46,057 bases of DNA from a virus (IMGVR_UViG_3300045110_000283:1-46057), one strand, 5' to 3'. Positions 1 to 7,125 are shown, counted from the first letter of the stretch. Notes: generated by a model not told the origin, from the letters alone. Numbers and translations: made by a program.

Positions 1-428
1 CGCTGACGCGCGCGTTGGCGGTCACCAAATAACCGAAGATCAACCACCGGGCTCGCCCGGGCAACAGCGAGAGCGTCTGAATGCTCAGTACAAAGAGTCG
101 CTGCCGGAGGATCAACCACCGGGCTCGCCCGGGCAACAGCGAGAGTTGCCGAGATTATTTCCGTAGTCATTGGTTAAAAGGATCAACCACCGGGCTCGCC
201 CGGGCAACAGCGAGGAGTAGAGGCGGCGCGCCGCCTCGGGCGCCCGGTTGGCGGGATCAACCCACCGGGCTCGCCCGGGCAACAGCGAGAGTGGGCGCCG
301 AACCAGGCGTTGGCTTTGATCGCCGTGCTGATCAACCACCGGGCTCGCCCGGGCAACAGCGAGAGACCCGAGGGTGGCAAGGGCTGTGGCTTGATCAACC
401 ACCGGGCTCGCCCGGGCAACAGCGAGAG
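1..428 (+). CRISPR. CRISPR array, distal part (six repeats)
   Basis: Six direct repeats lie at 38-73, 110-145, 181-217, 255-291, 330-365 and 393-428. Most are 36 nt; the third has one extra G near its 3' end and the fourth an extra C near its 5' end. Spacers here are 36, 35, 37, 38 and 27 nt, all different. The repeat begins GATCAACCACC and ends GCAACAGCGAGAG, with a palindromic CCGGGCTCGCCCGG core. Two mutually exclusive stems are possible: CCGGG/CCCGG around a CTCG loop, or CTCGC/GCGAG ending two bases before the spacer. It continues the array that begins at 45674, across the contig junction. There is no long AT-rich leader. Orientation is inferred from the co-directional effector and the 3' stem. 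Confidence 0.9.
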
Positions 429-460
429 AAGCCCGCCAATCTTGCCGGAAAGGTCCAGAA

Positions 461-478
461 AATAGGCCCCGTCCTATC
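461..478. promoter_or_regulatory. Operator-like inverted repeat AATAGG-N6-CCTATC
   Basis: AATAGG (461-466) and CCTATC (473-478) are separated by six bases. Another CCTATTTTT half-site lies at 500-508, next to the AAGGAG ribosome site of the first gene. The same motif with the same spacing occurs between the divergent regulators at 40093-40110. A phage repressor acting here could control the excisionase-integrase genes immediately downstream of the CRISPR array. Confidence 0.5.
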
Positions 479-524
479 TCGACTTGGGGGCCGGAAAATC
501 CTATTTTTGTAAGGAGTTGCAGTG

Positions 525-812
525 ATGAGCGCACGTGAACGGGCTACCGAGTCTTTGGCGTTCCCGCCGCGGGCAATGCGAGCTGAGACTGCGGCAGCTT
601 ACTTGTCGATGAGCCGGTCGGCGTTTCTGCGACTGGTCGACGAGGGCAAGATGCCGCCCGCCATAAAGATCCACAAGATGTCGACCTGGGATCGCCTCGA
701 CCTCGATGCGGCCTTTGAAGACTTGAAGGCCGGCGACGGGGGGCCGAGCGAGAACACGGTTCACCGAGACCTGAGAGAGCAAGCCAATGAGAGACGACGA
801 AAAAAAGCTTAG
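525..812 (+). CDS. AlpA/excisionase-like DNA-binding protein
   Basis: A 95-aa protein with a MerR/AlpA-type helix-turn-helix: AETAAAYLSMSRSAFLRLVD followed by the basic wing EGKMPPAIKIHK. This fold is typical of small phage excisionases that bend DNA and steer the integrase. AAGGAG (511-516) lies 8 bp before the ATG at 525; a GTG at 522 is an alternative. The gene overlaps the integrase start by 26 bp, so the two are co-expressed. The operator-like site at 461-478 lies just upstream. Confidence 0.75.
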   Translation: MSARERATESLAFPPRAMRAETAAAYLSMSRSAFLRLVDEGKMPPAIKIHKMSTWDRLDLDAAFEDLKAGDGGPSENTVHRDLREQANERRRKKA

Positions 813-1968
813 ATATCTTTACCGGCGCGGCCCCTATCTCTATTTCCGCGCGCCCGGCGGTCATCTCACCCGACTGCCACCGGATCAAACGACGGCCGAA
901 TTCCGTCGCTGCTACGCCGCTTGCATCAAATCGTTGACCGCAAAGCCTGGCGCCGCCCAGCGTGAAACCGCTCCGCTGTTTGCGATCACGCCCGCCACCG
1001 TCGAACTGCCACGCGATCGCGTGGTCGAGCTGGGGTCGATCAATGCGGCGATCGACTGCTATCTGAGCTCGTTGAACTTCACCACCAAGAAGCCGCGCAC
1101 CCAGTACAACTATCGCAAGGCGCTTGACGTGATGCGCGGGCGGATCGGGCATTTTTTGCTGGCCGATTTCGACACTGATGCGGTTGATATTTATTCGGAG
1201 GATGTGACCCAAGACTTGAGCGCGTCGACGGCTGAGAATCACATCTACCTGCTGTCGAGCATCTGGAAGGCGTGCAAGAAGCACCCGCGATTCAATATCA
1301 AAGGCAAGCCGAATCCGACACTCGAGGCCGAGAAGCGTTACACGGTGAAGGCGCCCCATCAGCCCTGGGATGACGCCGCCGAAATGCGCTTCATGGAGAG
1401 CGCGCCGGCGAATCTACGGCTCGCCAAGTTGCTGCTGCACTTCGGCGCGCAACGTGGCGGCGATTGCGTGGCGATGAAGTGGAGCGACTTCGACGGCCGG
1501 GGCTTCACGGTGACACCGGAGAAGACCGACGGCCGGGCCGAGGCCCTGCCGAATTATCATCTGTGCCCACGCCCGCTGCGCGAGGCGCTGCTGGTGGCGC
1601 CGCGCGAGGCTGACACCATCCTGGTCACCTCACGCGGCGAACCCTGGGCCAACGCCACGACCTTGAGCCACGCCATTCGTCGGCACCTGATCAAGATCGG
1701 GCTGGCGAAGCGGGGGACCAAGACACTCACCATGCACGGCCTGCGCAAGAACGCGGCGGCCGACGTGGCGAGCCTCGGACTGGGGGCGTCTGGCGTCAAA
1801 TCGGTCACCGGACAGAAGACCGACGCCATGGCGAACTACTATTCCGAGATGGCTAACAAGCGGCGCATCAATGCTGACGTGGTCGCGGCCTGGGATGCCG
1901 AGCTTGATCGCCAGGACACTGCCAACAGCCCGACGGCTCGCCGGCGCAAGCTGCGGGCGGTGAAGTGA
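787..1968 (+). CDS. int: Tyrosine recombinase (phage integrase)
   Basis: A 393-aa site-specific recombinase. It has an N-terminal arm-binding region, a SAM-like core-binding domain (about 85-165: INAAIDCYLSSLNF...) and a C-terminal catalytic domain. Visible catalytic residues are R223 (HFGAQRGGD), H317 and R320 in HGLRKN, and the tyrosine pair 351/352 (ANYYSEM). It would integrate and excise the phage genome at an att site, which marks the phage as temperate. It overlaps the excisionase-like gene upstream. Downstream lies a structured non-coding region that may hold attP. Confidence 0.93.
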   Translation: MRDDEKKLRYLYRRGPYLYFRAPGGHLTRLPPDQTTAEFRRCYAACIKSLTAKPGAAQRETAPLFAITPATVELPRDRVVELGSINAAIDCYLSSLNFTTKKPRTQYNYRKALDVMRGRIGHFLLADFDTDAVDIYSEDVTQDLSASTAENHIYLLSSIWKACKKHPRFNIKGKPNPTLEAEKRYTVKAPHQPWDDAAEMRFMESAPANLRLAKLLLHFGAQRGGDCVAMKWSDFDGRGFTVTPEKTDGRAEALPNYHLCPRPLREALLVAPREADTILVTSRGEPWANATTLSHAIRRHLIKIGLAKRGTKTLTMHGLRKNAAADVASLGLGASGVKSVTGQKTDAMANYYSEMANKRRINADVVAAWDAELDRQDTANSPTARRRKLRAVK

Positions 1969-2049
1969 AGGTAACGCAGGCCTGACGGGCCTAAGTCGAT
2001 TTTTCCCAAAACGGATTGGGAAAACGGGAACGAAGGGTGAAAATCGCAC

Positions 2050-2130
2050 TGTGGAAGCCATTGACCGATCAAGGATAGTCGCTTTCCTGCAACAACAGCG
2101 ATCATCCTTTAGATTTCAAAGGCTTCCACA
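2050..2130. repeat. Long imperfect inverted repeat beside the integrase
   Basis: Two 34-nt arms (2050-2083 and 2097-2130) flank a 13-nt loop and match at about 26 of 34 positions. Perfect blocks are TGTGGAAGCC/GGCTTCCACA (10 bp), TTGA/TCAA, AAGGAT/ATCCTT and TCGCT/AGCGA. It could be the attP arm/core region or a structured RNA. Paired blocks at conserved offsets argue against chance. Confidence 0.55.
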
Positions 2131-2342
2131 AATCGATTTCCCAAAATCGTTCTCTGGTCGTTTCAAGTGGTGTCGCCGAAGCGCGCAAAACGGCGCGGGA
2201 CATTTGGTGACCCGGCCAACATTGCTGTGGAGCCGCCCATGAAGGCCACCGCCGACAGGCCGAAAGTGCCCGGGGGCCAGGCGGGATCAGGAAATCGCCC
2301 GCGCCTATCATCCCGAGGAGCTGCGCGCGTGAGCCGACCGAA

Positions 2343-2360
2343 AATAGGATTGCACATATT
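2343..2360. promoter_or_regulatory. Weaker copy of the operator-like motif
   Basis: AATAGG-ATTGCA-CATATT differs at one base from the AATAGG-N6-CCTATT palindrome seen at 461 and 40093. It lies about 340 bp upstream of the XRE regulator start. A role in its control is inference. Confidence 0.3.
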
Positions 2361-2702
2361 AGGGCATTGCGACGCCCAGCGCCCGGGCGCTAAGGTCACG
2401 GCGGGTTTGGATACCCGGTGTGTTGCTCGGGCGGATCACCGGCTTTGCCACCGGCCCGCCGACGTGCCCGCGCATCGAATGCGGGTGCCACGGTCGCGAC
2501 TTGGCGGTCGCGCCTTCCCAGCCATTTTGGCCGGGGGCGCGGTGCCATGTCCAGGCCATCCGTGGCTAAAAGCACAGCGACGCGTAGCAACGCCTCCGCG
2601 TATCCAACCCCCGGCTGCCGGGGCCGCTCCCCGACCACTTGAGGGGGTTGCAAAGCTATGCTGCGCCGAAAGGGGGACACCACCCAAAAAAGGGCTTGCA
2701 CC

Positions 2703-3128
2703 ATGTCAGTCAGATTTCCCGACGCATACGACGTTGCGATTGGCCATAAACTGCGCGCACTGCGCAACGTGCAAAAAATGTCGCAGGAGACCCTCGGCAA
2801 GCATCTCGGTCTCACCTTCCAGCAGGTGCAAAAATACGAGAAGGGCATCAACCGCCTTAGCGGCAGCCGGCTGATTCAAATTGCCAAGCTGTTCAACATA
2901 GGCGTTGACGAACTGTGCAACGTCCCCGACGGCGTCAGCCCCAAGGGCAACCGTGACGACGTGATCACGCGGCTCGGCTCGACCCCCGTCGGCGTCGATC
3001 TGGCCGAGGCCTGGGACTCCATCAAATCGCCAAAGGTGCGCCGCGCCGCCGCCGACCTGATGGTGACGCTGGCGTCGGTCGCCAACGGCATGCACCAGGA
3101 CGGACAACTCAAAAAACCCGAACCCTGA
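2703..3128 (+). CDS. XRE-family transcriptional regulator
   Basis: A 141-aa protein with an N-terminal Cro/C1-type helix-turn-helix at about residues 10-70 (KLRALRNVQKMSQETLGKHL...FQQVQKYEKG) and a helical C-terminus. The family binds operator DNA and could control lysogeny or early genes. The ATG at 2703 begins the conserved part (MSVRFPDAYDVAIG). An in-frame ATG at 2658 with GAGGGGG 10 bp upstream would add 15 residues. It is the first gene of a short plus-strand cluster. Confidence 0.85.
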   Translation: MSVRFPDAYDVAIGHKLRALRNVQKMSQETLGKHLGLTFQQVQKYEKGINRLSGSRLIQIAKLFNIGVDELCNVPDGVSPKGNRDDVITRLGSTPVGVDLAEAWDSIKSPKVRRAAADLMVTLASVANGMHQDGQLKKPEP

Positions 3129-3149
3129 AAGCGGCCCGGGCGCAATGAC

Positions 3150-3263
3150 ATGCCAGCCGAGATCGGCGAAGTGCTGCGCACTAATCATCGTGCGGTCGAT
3201 GCCGCCGCATACCTGACACAGATTGTGCCACCCATCGAAGCGGAGTGGGGGACGCGGCAATGA
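3150..3263 (+). CDS. Small protein, translationally coupled
   Basis: A 37-aa frame (MPAEIGEVLRTNHRAV...) whose TGA overlaps the ATG of the next gene (ATGA at 3260-3263), a typical coupling arrangement. No strong ribosome site is visible and the family is unknown. Composition (acidic, helical) is protein-like. It supports the start chosen for the following gene. Confidence 0.4.
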   Translation: MPAEIGEVLRTNHRAVDAAAYLTQIVPPIEAEWGTRQ

Positions 3264-3631
3264 GCGCCCCAAACAATGACCGAAAAGAGCATGAGAAGGC
3301 GTTTGCCGACGCAGTTGCTCATATGCGTCAGTGGGATTCTGCGCCGGTAGAGAAGCTCCCTCCACCGCCAAAGTTAGCGCCGGTTAAGCCGCCGCCTAAC
3401 CGTCGCTGGCACCACAAGAAGCCTGTGAACGCCGACCCTCGGATCGACAAGAGAACCGTCGCAAAACTTTATGGAGTTTCGCTGGCCAGGATTGACCGTT
3501 GGGTGGCAGAAGGAAAGTTTCCCAAGCCGCAAGATTGTAGCGATGGGCGGCAATATTGGGAGAAGGCCCAGGTGTTGAGACGAGGGCGGCCTTTGAATGG
3601 CCAGTGGGGCACGCATAAGGTGGGAGGCTGA
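3260..3631 (+). CDS. Excisionase/MerR-type DNA-binding protein
   Basis: A 123-aa protein. Residues 15-65 are Pro/Lys-rich and probably disordered (EKLPPPPKLAPVKPPP). A helix-turn-helix follows: IDKRTVAKLYGVSLARIDRW with the wing VAEGKFPKPQDCSDGRQYW, as in AlpA-like regulators. It probably binds DNA; the target is unknown. The ATG at 3260 is supported by overlap with the upstream stop; a GTG at 3245 is possible. Confidence 0.65.
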   Translation: MSAPNNDRKEHEKAFADAVAHMRQWDSAPVEKLPPPPKLAPVKPPPNRRWHHKKPVNADPRIDKRTVAKLYGVSLARIDRWVAEGKFPKPQDCSDGRQYWEKAQVLRRGRPLNGQWGTHKVGG

Positions 3632-3633
3632 TC

Positions 3634-3861
3634 ATGGGCGTCGTGTGGGCTACCTCGGCGTGCGTCGGTTGCAGCCGCATCTTCAGCTACAATCCGATGC
3701 GTGTTCCCAGCATTACGGTCAGAGGCGGTTCGCGCGAGCCGATCTGCCAAAACTGCGTTGCCCGCGCGAATCCCGTGCGCATCGCCAATGGGCTCTTGCT
3801 CTCACCAATCGTGCCGCTGCCTGACGCTTACGAGCCGTGCGATGAGTCGGAGTTGGGGTGA
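3634..3861 (+). CDS. Small Cys-rich protein, probable zinc binder
   Basis: A 75-aa protein with CVGC near residue 10 and CQNC near 38, the ligand pattern of a small zinc ribbon (TSACVGCSRIFSYNP ... GSREPICQNCVARANPVR). The pattern is familiar from small proteins of rhizobial prophages with no known function. GGGAGG lies just before the ATG. It overlaps the following short frame by one base (TGATG). Confidence 0.65.
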   Translation: MGVVWATSACVGCSRIFSYNPMRVPSITVRGGSREPICQNCVARANPVRIANGLLLSPIVPLPDAYEPCDESELG

Positions 3862-3932
3862 TGCCTGCTGGCCGCGCCGGCCGCCGCGACGATCCGCGCT
3901 CGATCAAACTGGCTTGCAGAAAAGGAACATAG
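3861..3932 (+). CDS. Possible 23-aa coupled peptide
   Basis: The frame starts in the TGATG overlap with the preceding stop and ends 1 bp before the ATG of the next gene (MPAGRAGRRDDPRSIKLACR...). It is basic and has no recognised family. It may only keep ribosomes moving between the flanking genes; low confidence. Confidence 0.25.
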   Translation: MPAGRAGRRDDPRSIKLACRKGT

Positions 3933-3933
3933 G

Positions 3934-4551
3934 ATGGCCGACGCCGCTTTTTTGCAGCAAGCCATGAAGCGGCTTGCCGACGAGGGGAAATTAGTCGAGG
4001 CCGGATGGCTTGGGCTGCGGATTGCAGCCGCCCTGGAGAATGCGCCGGCCGATCAGCTGCGGGAGATGCGCTTGGCCTTTCTCGGCGGCGCGCAGCATGT
4101 GTTTTCCAGCGTTATGAACGTGCTCGATCCCGGCAGCGAGCCGACCGAAGCGGACCTCAAGCGGATGGATTTGATTGCCGACGAGCTTGCGGCGGCGGAG
4201 AAGGAATTGCTGGCGAGCTACGAGAAATCCGAGCGCGCCAAGGCGCGGCCCACCGCTTTCCAGCAGACGCTCGGTGACGCCCCAATCGAGACAGATTACC
4301 GCGAGCAGATGAACAGCATGGCGCAATATCTCGACCGCTTTTTCAACGGGCCGGCGCCGGACGCGCCGGGCGGGCGCAAGACCGGCTTCGTGCTGTTGGT
4401 GTTTCCGCTCGACGACCATGCCGGGCGCTGCAACTACATCAGCAACGGCCGGCGCGAGGACGTCGTGGTGCTGCTGCGTGACGTCGTGGTGCTGCTGCGT
4501 GAGCAGCTCGCGCGTTTCGAGGGCAGCCCCGATGTCAGCGGACATGCGTGA
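3934..4551 (+). CDS. Phage protein of unknown function with a 21-bp internal duplication
   Basis: A 205-aa, mostly helical acidic protein. The C-terminus (KTGFVLLVFPLDDHAGRCNY) is strand-rich. AAAGGA lies 7 bp before the ATG. A perfect 21-bp tandem duplication at 4459-4500 encodes DVVVLLR twice in a row, lengthening one helix in frame. I do not recognise a named domain. It is the last gene of the plus-strand cluster and meets the minus-strand block tail to tail. Confidence 0.65.
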   Translation: MADAAFLQQAMKRLADEGKLVEAGWLGLRIAAALENAPADQLREMRLAFLGGAQHVFSSVMNVLDPGSEPTEADLKRMDLIADELAAAEKELLASYEKSERAKARPTAFQQTLGDAPIETDYREQMNSMAQYLDRFFNGPAPDAPGGRKTGFVLLVFPLDDHAGRCNYISNGRREDVVVLLRDVVVLLREQLARFEGSPDVSGHA

Positions 4552-4563
4552 AGCGCAGCGAGA

Positions 4564-5136
4564 TTATATGCGCCGCCGCCGCCGCGAGAATAGCCAGCCG
4601 CCAATAGCCATCATGAGCCCAGGCAGGCCAGCCCCACCGATTGGTCCCGGCACCGCAGCAGCGGTCGAGAGGTTGCCGCCGTAGCCAGCAAGCGCGCCCG
4701 CGTCGCCCTGGATTTGCAGGTAGTAGTGACCGGCATTGAGCAACCCGCTGCCGTTGAGTTCCTGGCTCAAGCCATCTGCACTGATGGTCGCGAACTGCGG
4801 ACCAAACCGCAGTACGTCGTCACCGTTGCCGATGATGGCATCCGTGGTTTGGAAGATCGCCGCCGCGAAGTTCTGGATACCGAACGGACCAGTAACGCCG
4901 CCGATGGCGAAGGTGTTGGTCGCGCTTGCCACGGTGACGAACGTCGGGCCGCCGACAAGATCGAAGGTCCATTGATCGGTAAACAATCCGCCCACGAGCG
5001 GGCCATTTGGGTCATTCGAGAACGCGCCAGCGGACGAAGTCGGATTAACACCGAATGTACCAATGACGGTGGCCTTGCCTTGCGATGGCATCACGAGGCA
5101 CACCGCCACAATCGCTACTCCCAGAAACTTCCTCAT
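4564..5136 (-). CDS. Secreted protein with a PEP-CTERM-like C-terminal sorting signal
   Basis: A 190-aa protein with an N-terminal signal peptide (MRKFLGVAIVAVCLVMPSQG, cleavage after about residue 22), a beta-rich Gly/Asn/Thr middle, and a C-terminal tripartite signal: VPGPIGGAGLPG, a hydrophobic stretch, then RRRRR. That tail resembles PEP-CTERM/VPxxP sorting signals used by exosortase-type systems and is common in Bradyrhizobium. CAAGGAG precedes the ATG. It lies outside the lysis genes at the end of the late region, as a lysogenic-conversion moron would. Export and sorting by host machinery are inferred. Confidence 0.7.
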   Translation of the reverse strand: MRKFLGVAIVAVCLVMPSQGKATVIGTFGVNPTSSAGAFSNDPNGPLVGGLFTDQWTFDLVGGPTFVTVASATNTFAIGGVTGPFGIQNFAAAIFQTTDAIIGNGDDVLRFGPQFATISADGLSQELNGSGLLNAGHYYLQIQGDAGALAGYGGNLSTAAAVPGPIGGAGLPGLMMAIGGWLFSRRRRRI

Positions 5137-5259
5137 CGTCGTCTCCTTGCTGTCGAGAATTTTTGAAAAAGGTGCTCGCCGCCACGAGCGTGGTTTGCGG
5201 ATCGCAGCGGCGAGCTCAGTGACGGGAGCGCATTGGGCGGGGACTTAGCCCCCGATCAC

Positions 5260-5763
5260 TTATTTGGGTGTGGCCGCGTCAGGGCCTGGAAAATATCCCC
5301 AGCCAACCGATGGGGCGTATGCCCAGCCGCCCGTCTCGGGTGGGGGTTTGATTGCCTCGCCGTCAGGCGGCGGCGGCGGCAGCGGCGGCAGCACGATCGG
5401 ATGCGCCGGATGCCCAGGTGACGGCCAGATGGTGACCGGCGGGCCGCCCGGCTGATACGGCGGCAACACGATCGGGTTGGTCGGGAAGCCCGGGCCCTGC
5501 GACGGATACGGTGGCCGCCCAGGAAGCCCCTGATCAGGATACAGCGGCGGGCCGCCCCAAATGCCCGGAGGTTGGCCGGCAATCGGATGCGACGGATGCC
5601 CCGGCGACGGCCAGATGCCGGGGGGCTGCCCAGGCAGACCTTGGTCCGGGTACGACGGCGCGCCACCCCAAATTCCAGGGGGCTGACCACCGGGCGCAAT
5701 CGGATGTGCCGGATGCCCTGGGCTCGAGTCCAGCATGGTGATTACGGCCAGAAAACTTTGCAT
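5260..5763 (-). CDS. Pro/Gly-rich repetitive protein
   Basis: A 167-aa protein made of irregular repeats of GQPPGIW, SPGHPAHPI and YPDQGLPG, ending in a Pro-rich run and WAYAPSVGWGYFPG. The N-terminus (MQSFLAVITMLDSS) is short and mildly hydrophobic. Its low complexity suggests a flexible envelope or virion-associated protein. The position beside the lysis cassette suggests late expression; function unknown. Confidence 0.6.
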   Translation of the reverse strand: MQSFLAVITMLDSSPGHPAHPIAPGGQPPGIWGGAPSYPDQGLPGQPPGIWPSPGHPSHPIAGQPPGIWGGPPLYPDQGLPGRPPYPSQGPGFPTNPIVLPPYQPGGPPVTIWPSPGHPAHPIVLPPLPPPPPDGEAIKPPPETGGWAYAPSVGWGYFPGPDAATPK

Positions 5764-5775
5764 TCGATGACTCCT

Positions 5776-6057
5776 TTATTTTGCAGGGTTCACGCTCAGA
5801 TTTTTTGTCATCACATCAACGATGCGGTCGATGGATTGCTTGTTCGCTTCGGTCTGCTTCTCCAGCACCGTCAGCCTATTGTTGATCTCGTTCAAGTGCG
5901 GCGAGCCGCGCACCTCCAGCGTGACCACGCGTGTTTCGAGCCGAACCATGTAAGCCGTCATCGAGAGCACCGCCGCGCCGACCGCAACGGCTTGTGCCAC
6001 CAGAAAATAAACTAGCGTCTGGTTCTCGCTGAACCACGACCTGACCTTGTCGATCAT
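5776..6057 (-). CDS. Membrane protein with coiled coil, lysis cassette
   Basis: A 93-aa protein with one transmembrane segment (about 14-36: TLVYFLVAQAVAVGAAVLSM) and a following coiled coil (LNEINNRLTVLEKQTEANKQ). The ATG at 6057 overlaps the stop of the amidase gene (TGATG); a TTG one codon earlier is less likely. Location directly after the endolysin suggests a holin-associated or spanin-like lysis role, which is inference. Confidence 0.7.
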   Translation of the reverse strand: MIDKVRSWFSENQTLVYFLVAQAVAVGAAVLSMTAYMVRLETRVVTLEVRGSPHLNEINNRLTVLEKQTEANKQSIDRIVDVMTKNLSVNPAK

Positions 6058-6998
6058 CAAGGCCGCCGGTACGGAAAGATGACCTCGACCTCGTCGTCGG
6101 TCTTGAGACCGAGGTCGGCCAAAAGGCCAGGGCTGAGGTCGGCCACCCGTCCGGTATTCTCGTTGGGACCCCAGTCGGCCGGGAATGCCGTCAGCTCGAT
6201 GCCGCCCGCGCGCACCAGCGCCACCTCGTCGAGCATCATCGCCTTCGGCGTCTCGTCATAGTGCCACCGGCAGGCGACATAGTGAATGTGCGGGTTGAGC
6301 CGCCGCGCCAGGCCGGTCGTCCCCTCCGGTTGATACGGCAAGAACAGATGCGGCGCATCGGTCCACGCCGAGATAAAGGCCAGTCCTTCGCTCGGCGAGA
6401 CGCCGGTGTCGTCCGGGCCGCCGAAGCTCGAGCACTTGCCGCGTGCCGTGAACGCCGGCGCCGGCGCCTCGGCAATGCCTTCCAGCGGCTCGCCGCCGAG
6501 CTCGTCGGCGATGGCCCTGCAGATCTCATAGACCTTCGCCTCGTAAATCTTCGCGTCGGCCTCGCTGTCGACGAAACAGACCTCGAGCAGGATTGCCGGC
6601 TTGTTCGTGTTGTTGAGAAAGAACAGCTCGGTGGTCCGCTTTGCGCCGCGATTGATGAAGCCGCAGGACGCAATGGCGGCGGACATCTCGGCAGCGAGCG
6701 CCTCTTGCGTGACGTACCAGACCTCGGTGCCGACCGGCCCCTCGCGCTGCTCGAACGCGTTGAAATGCACGCTGACGTCGAGATCGCGTTCCTGCGCGTT
6801 GTGGAAATTCACGATCGCGGTGAGGTTCTCGTTCTGGCTGCGGCTGCTGTTGTCGTGAAACACCATCACCTCGGTGCCCCGGCTCTGCAGCTCCTCCGCG
6901 ACGCGGTTGGCGACCCTGCGGGCCTCGTCGACCTCGTCGAGGATGCCGCAGGCGCCGCGGACGTAGAGGCCGTGGCCGCTCGAGATAACGACGCGCAT
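6057..6998 (-). CDS. Endolysin: N-acetylmuramoyl-L-alanine amidase (Amidase_3)
   Basis: A 313-aa enzyme cutting the amide bond between MurNAc and the peptide stem of peptidoglycan. The N-terminal domain (1-160) shows the zinc ligands H9 (SSGHG), E25 (DEVDEAR) and H78 (VSVHFNA), and catalytic E139 (LLEVCFVDS). The C-terminal 150 residues form a separate domain ending in VADLSPGLLADLGLKTDDEV, perhaps wall-binding. There is no signal peptide, so release probably depends on a holin. GAGAGG precedes the ATG. Confidence 0.9.
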   Translation of the reverse strand: MRVVISSGHGLYVRGACGILDEVDEARRVANRVAEELQSRGTEVMVFHDNSSRSQNENLTAIVNFHNAQERDLDVSVHFNAFEQREGPVGTEVWYVTQEALAAEMSAAIASCGFINRGAKRTTELFFLNNTNKPAILLEVCFVDSEADAKIYEAKVYEICRAIADELGGEPLEGIAEAPAPAFTARGKCSSFGGPDDTGVSPSEGLAFISAWTDAPHLFLPYQPEGTTGLARRLNPHIHYVACRWHYDETPKAMMLDEVALVRAGGIELTAFPADWGPNENTGRVADLSPGLLADLGLKTDDEVEVIFPYRRP

Positions 6999-7008
6999 TT
7001 TTTGCCTC

Positions 7009-7113
7009 TCAGCGCATGAACATCAGAAGCAGCACCACGACCAGGATCGGCAACGTGCTGGCGGAAACGATCTGCGCCACCAGCAAACGGTCAATCGGTC
7101 GGCGATAGGTCAT
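7009..7113 (-). CDS. Small membrane protein, possible holin
   Basis: A 34-aa peptide with a basic N-terminus (MTYRRPIDR) and a single hydrophobic helix (ASTLPILVVVLLLMFM). GAGGG precedes the ATG. It lies 10 bp upstream of the endolysin gene, as small holins often do. The holin role is inferred from size, topology and position only. Confidence 0.6.
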   Translation of the reverse strand: MTYRRPIDRLLVAQIVSASTLPILVVVLLLMFMR

Positions 7114-7125
7114 TTTTTGCGACCC

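Larger units (their letters stand above)
1969..2702. other. Structured intergenic region after the integrase
   Basis: About 730 bp without a convincing gene. It contains a perfect 9-bp inverted repeat (TTTTCCCAA/TTGGGAAAA, 2001-2024), a long imperfect hairpin (2050-2130), the short palindrome CGATTTCCCAAAATCG (2133-2148), and a variant of the operator motif at 2343-2360. Frames that stay open across 2167-2874 give low-complexity Arg/Pro/Ala-rich translations and run into the next gene in the wrong frame. Position next to int makes it the best candidate for attP. No tRNA-like core was recognised. Confidence 0.55.

Noticed and set aside
81-534. Open reading frames on both strands across the repeats
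   Set aside because: They are translations of the CRISPR repeats (RARPGNSE or LLPGRARW repeated) and have no start signals.
2001-2024. Inverted repeat as a rho-independent terminator for int
   Set aside because: The 9-bp stem is real, but it begins in T-run and ends in A-run rather than being followed by T, so a terminator call is not supported on the plus strand.
2167-2874. 235-aa open frame after the integrase
   Set aside because: Arg/Pro/Ala-rich low-quality translation that overlaps the XRE gene in another frame; no ribosome site. A shorter gene cannot be excluded.
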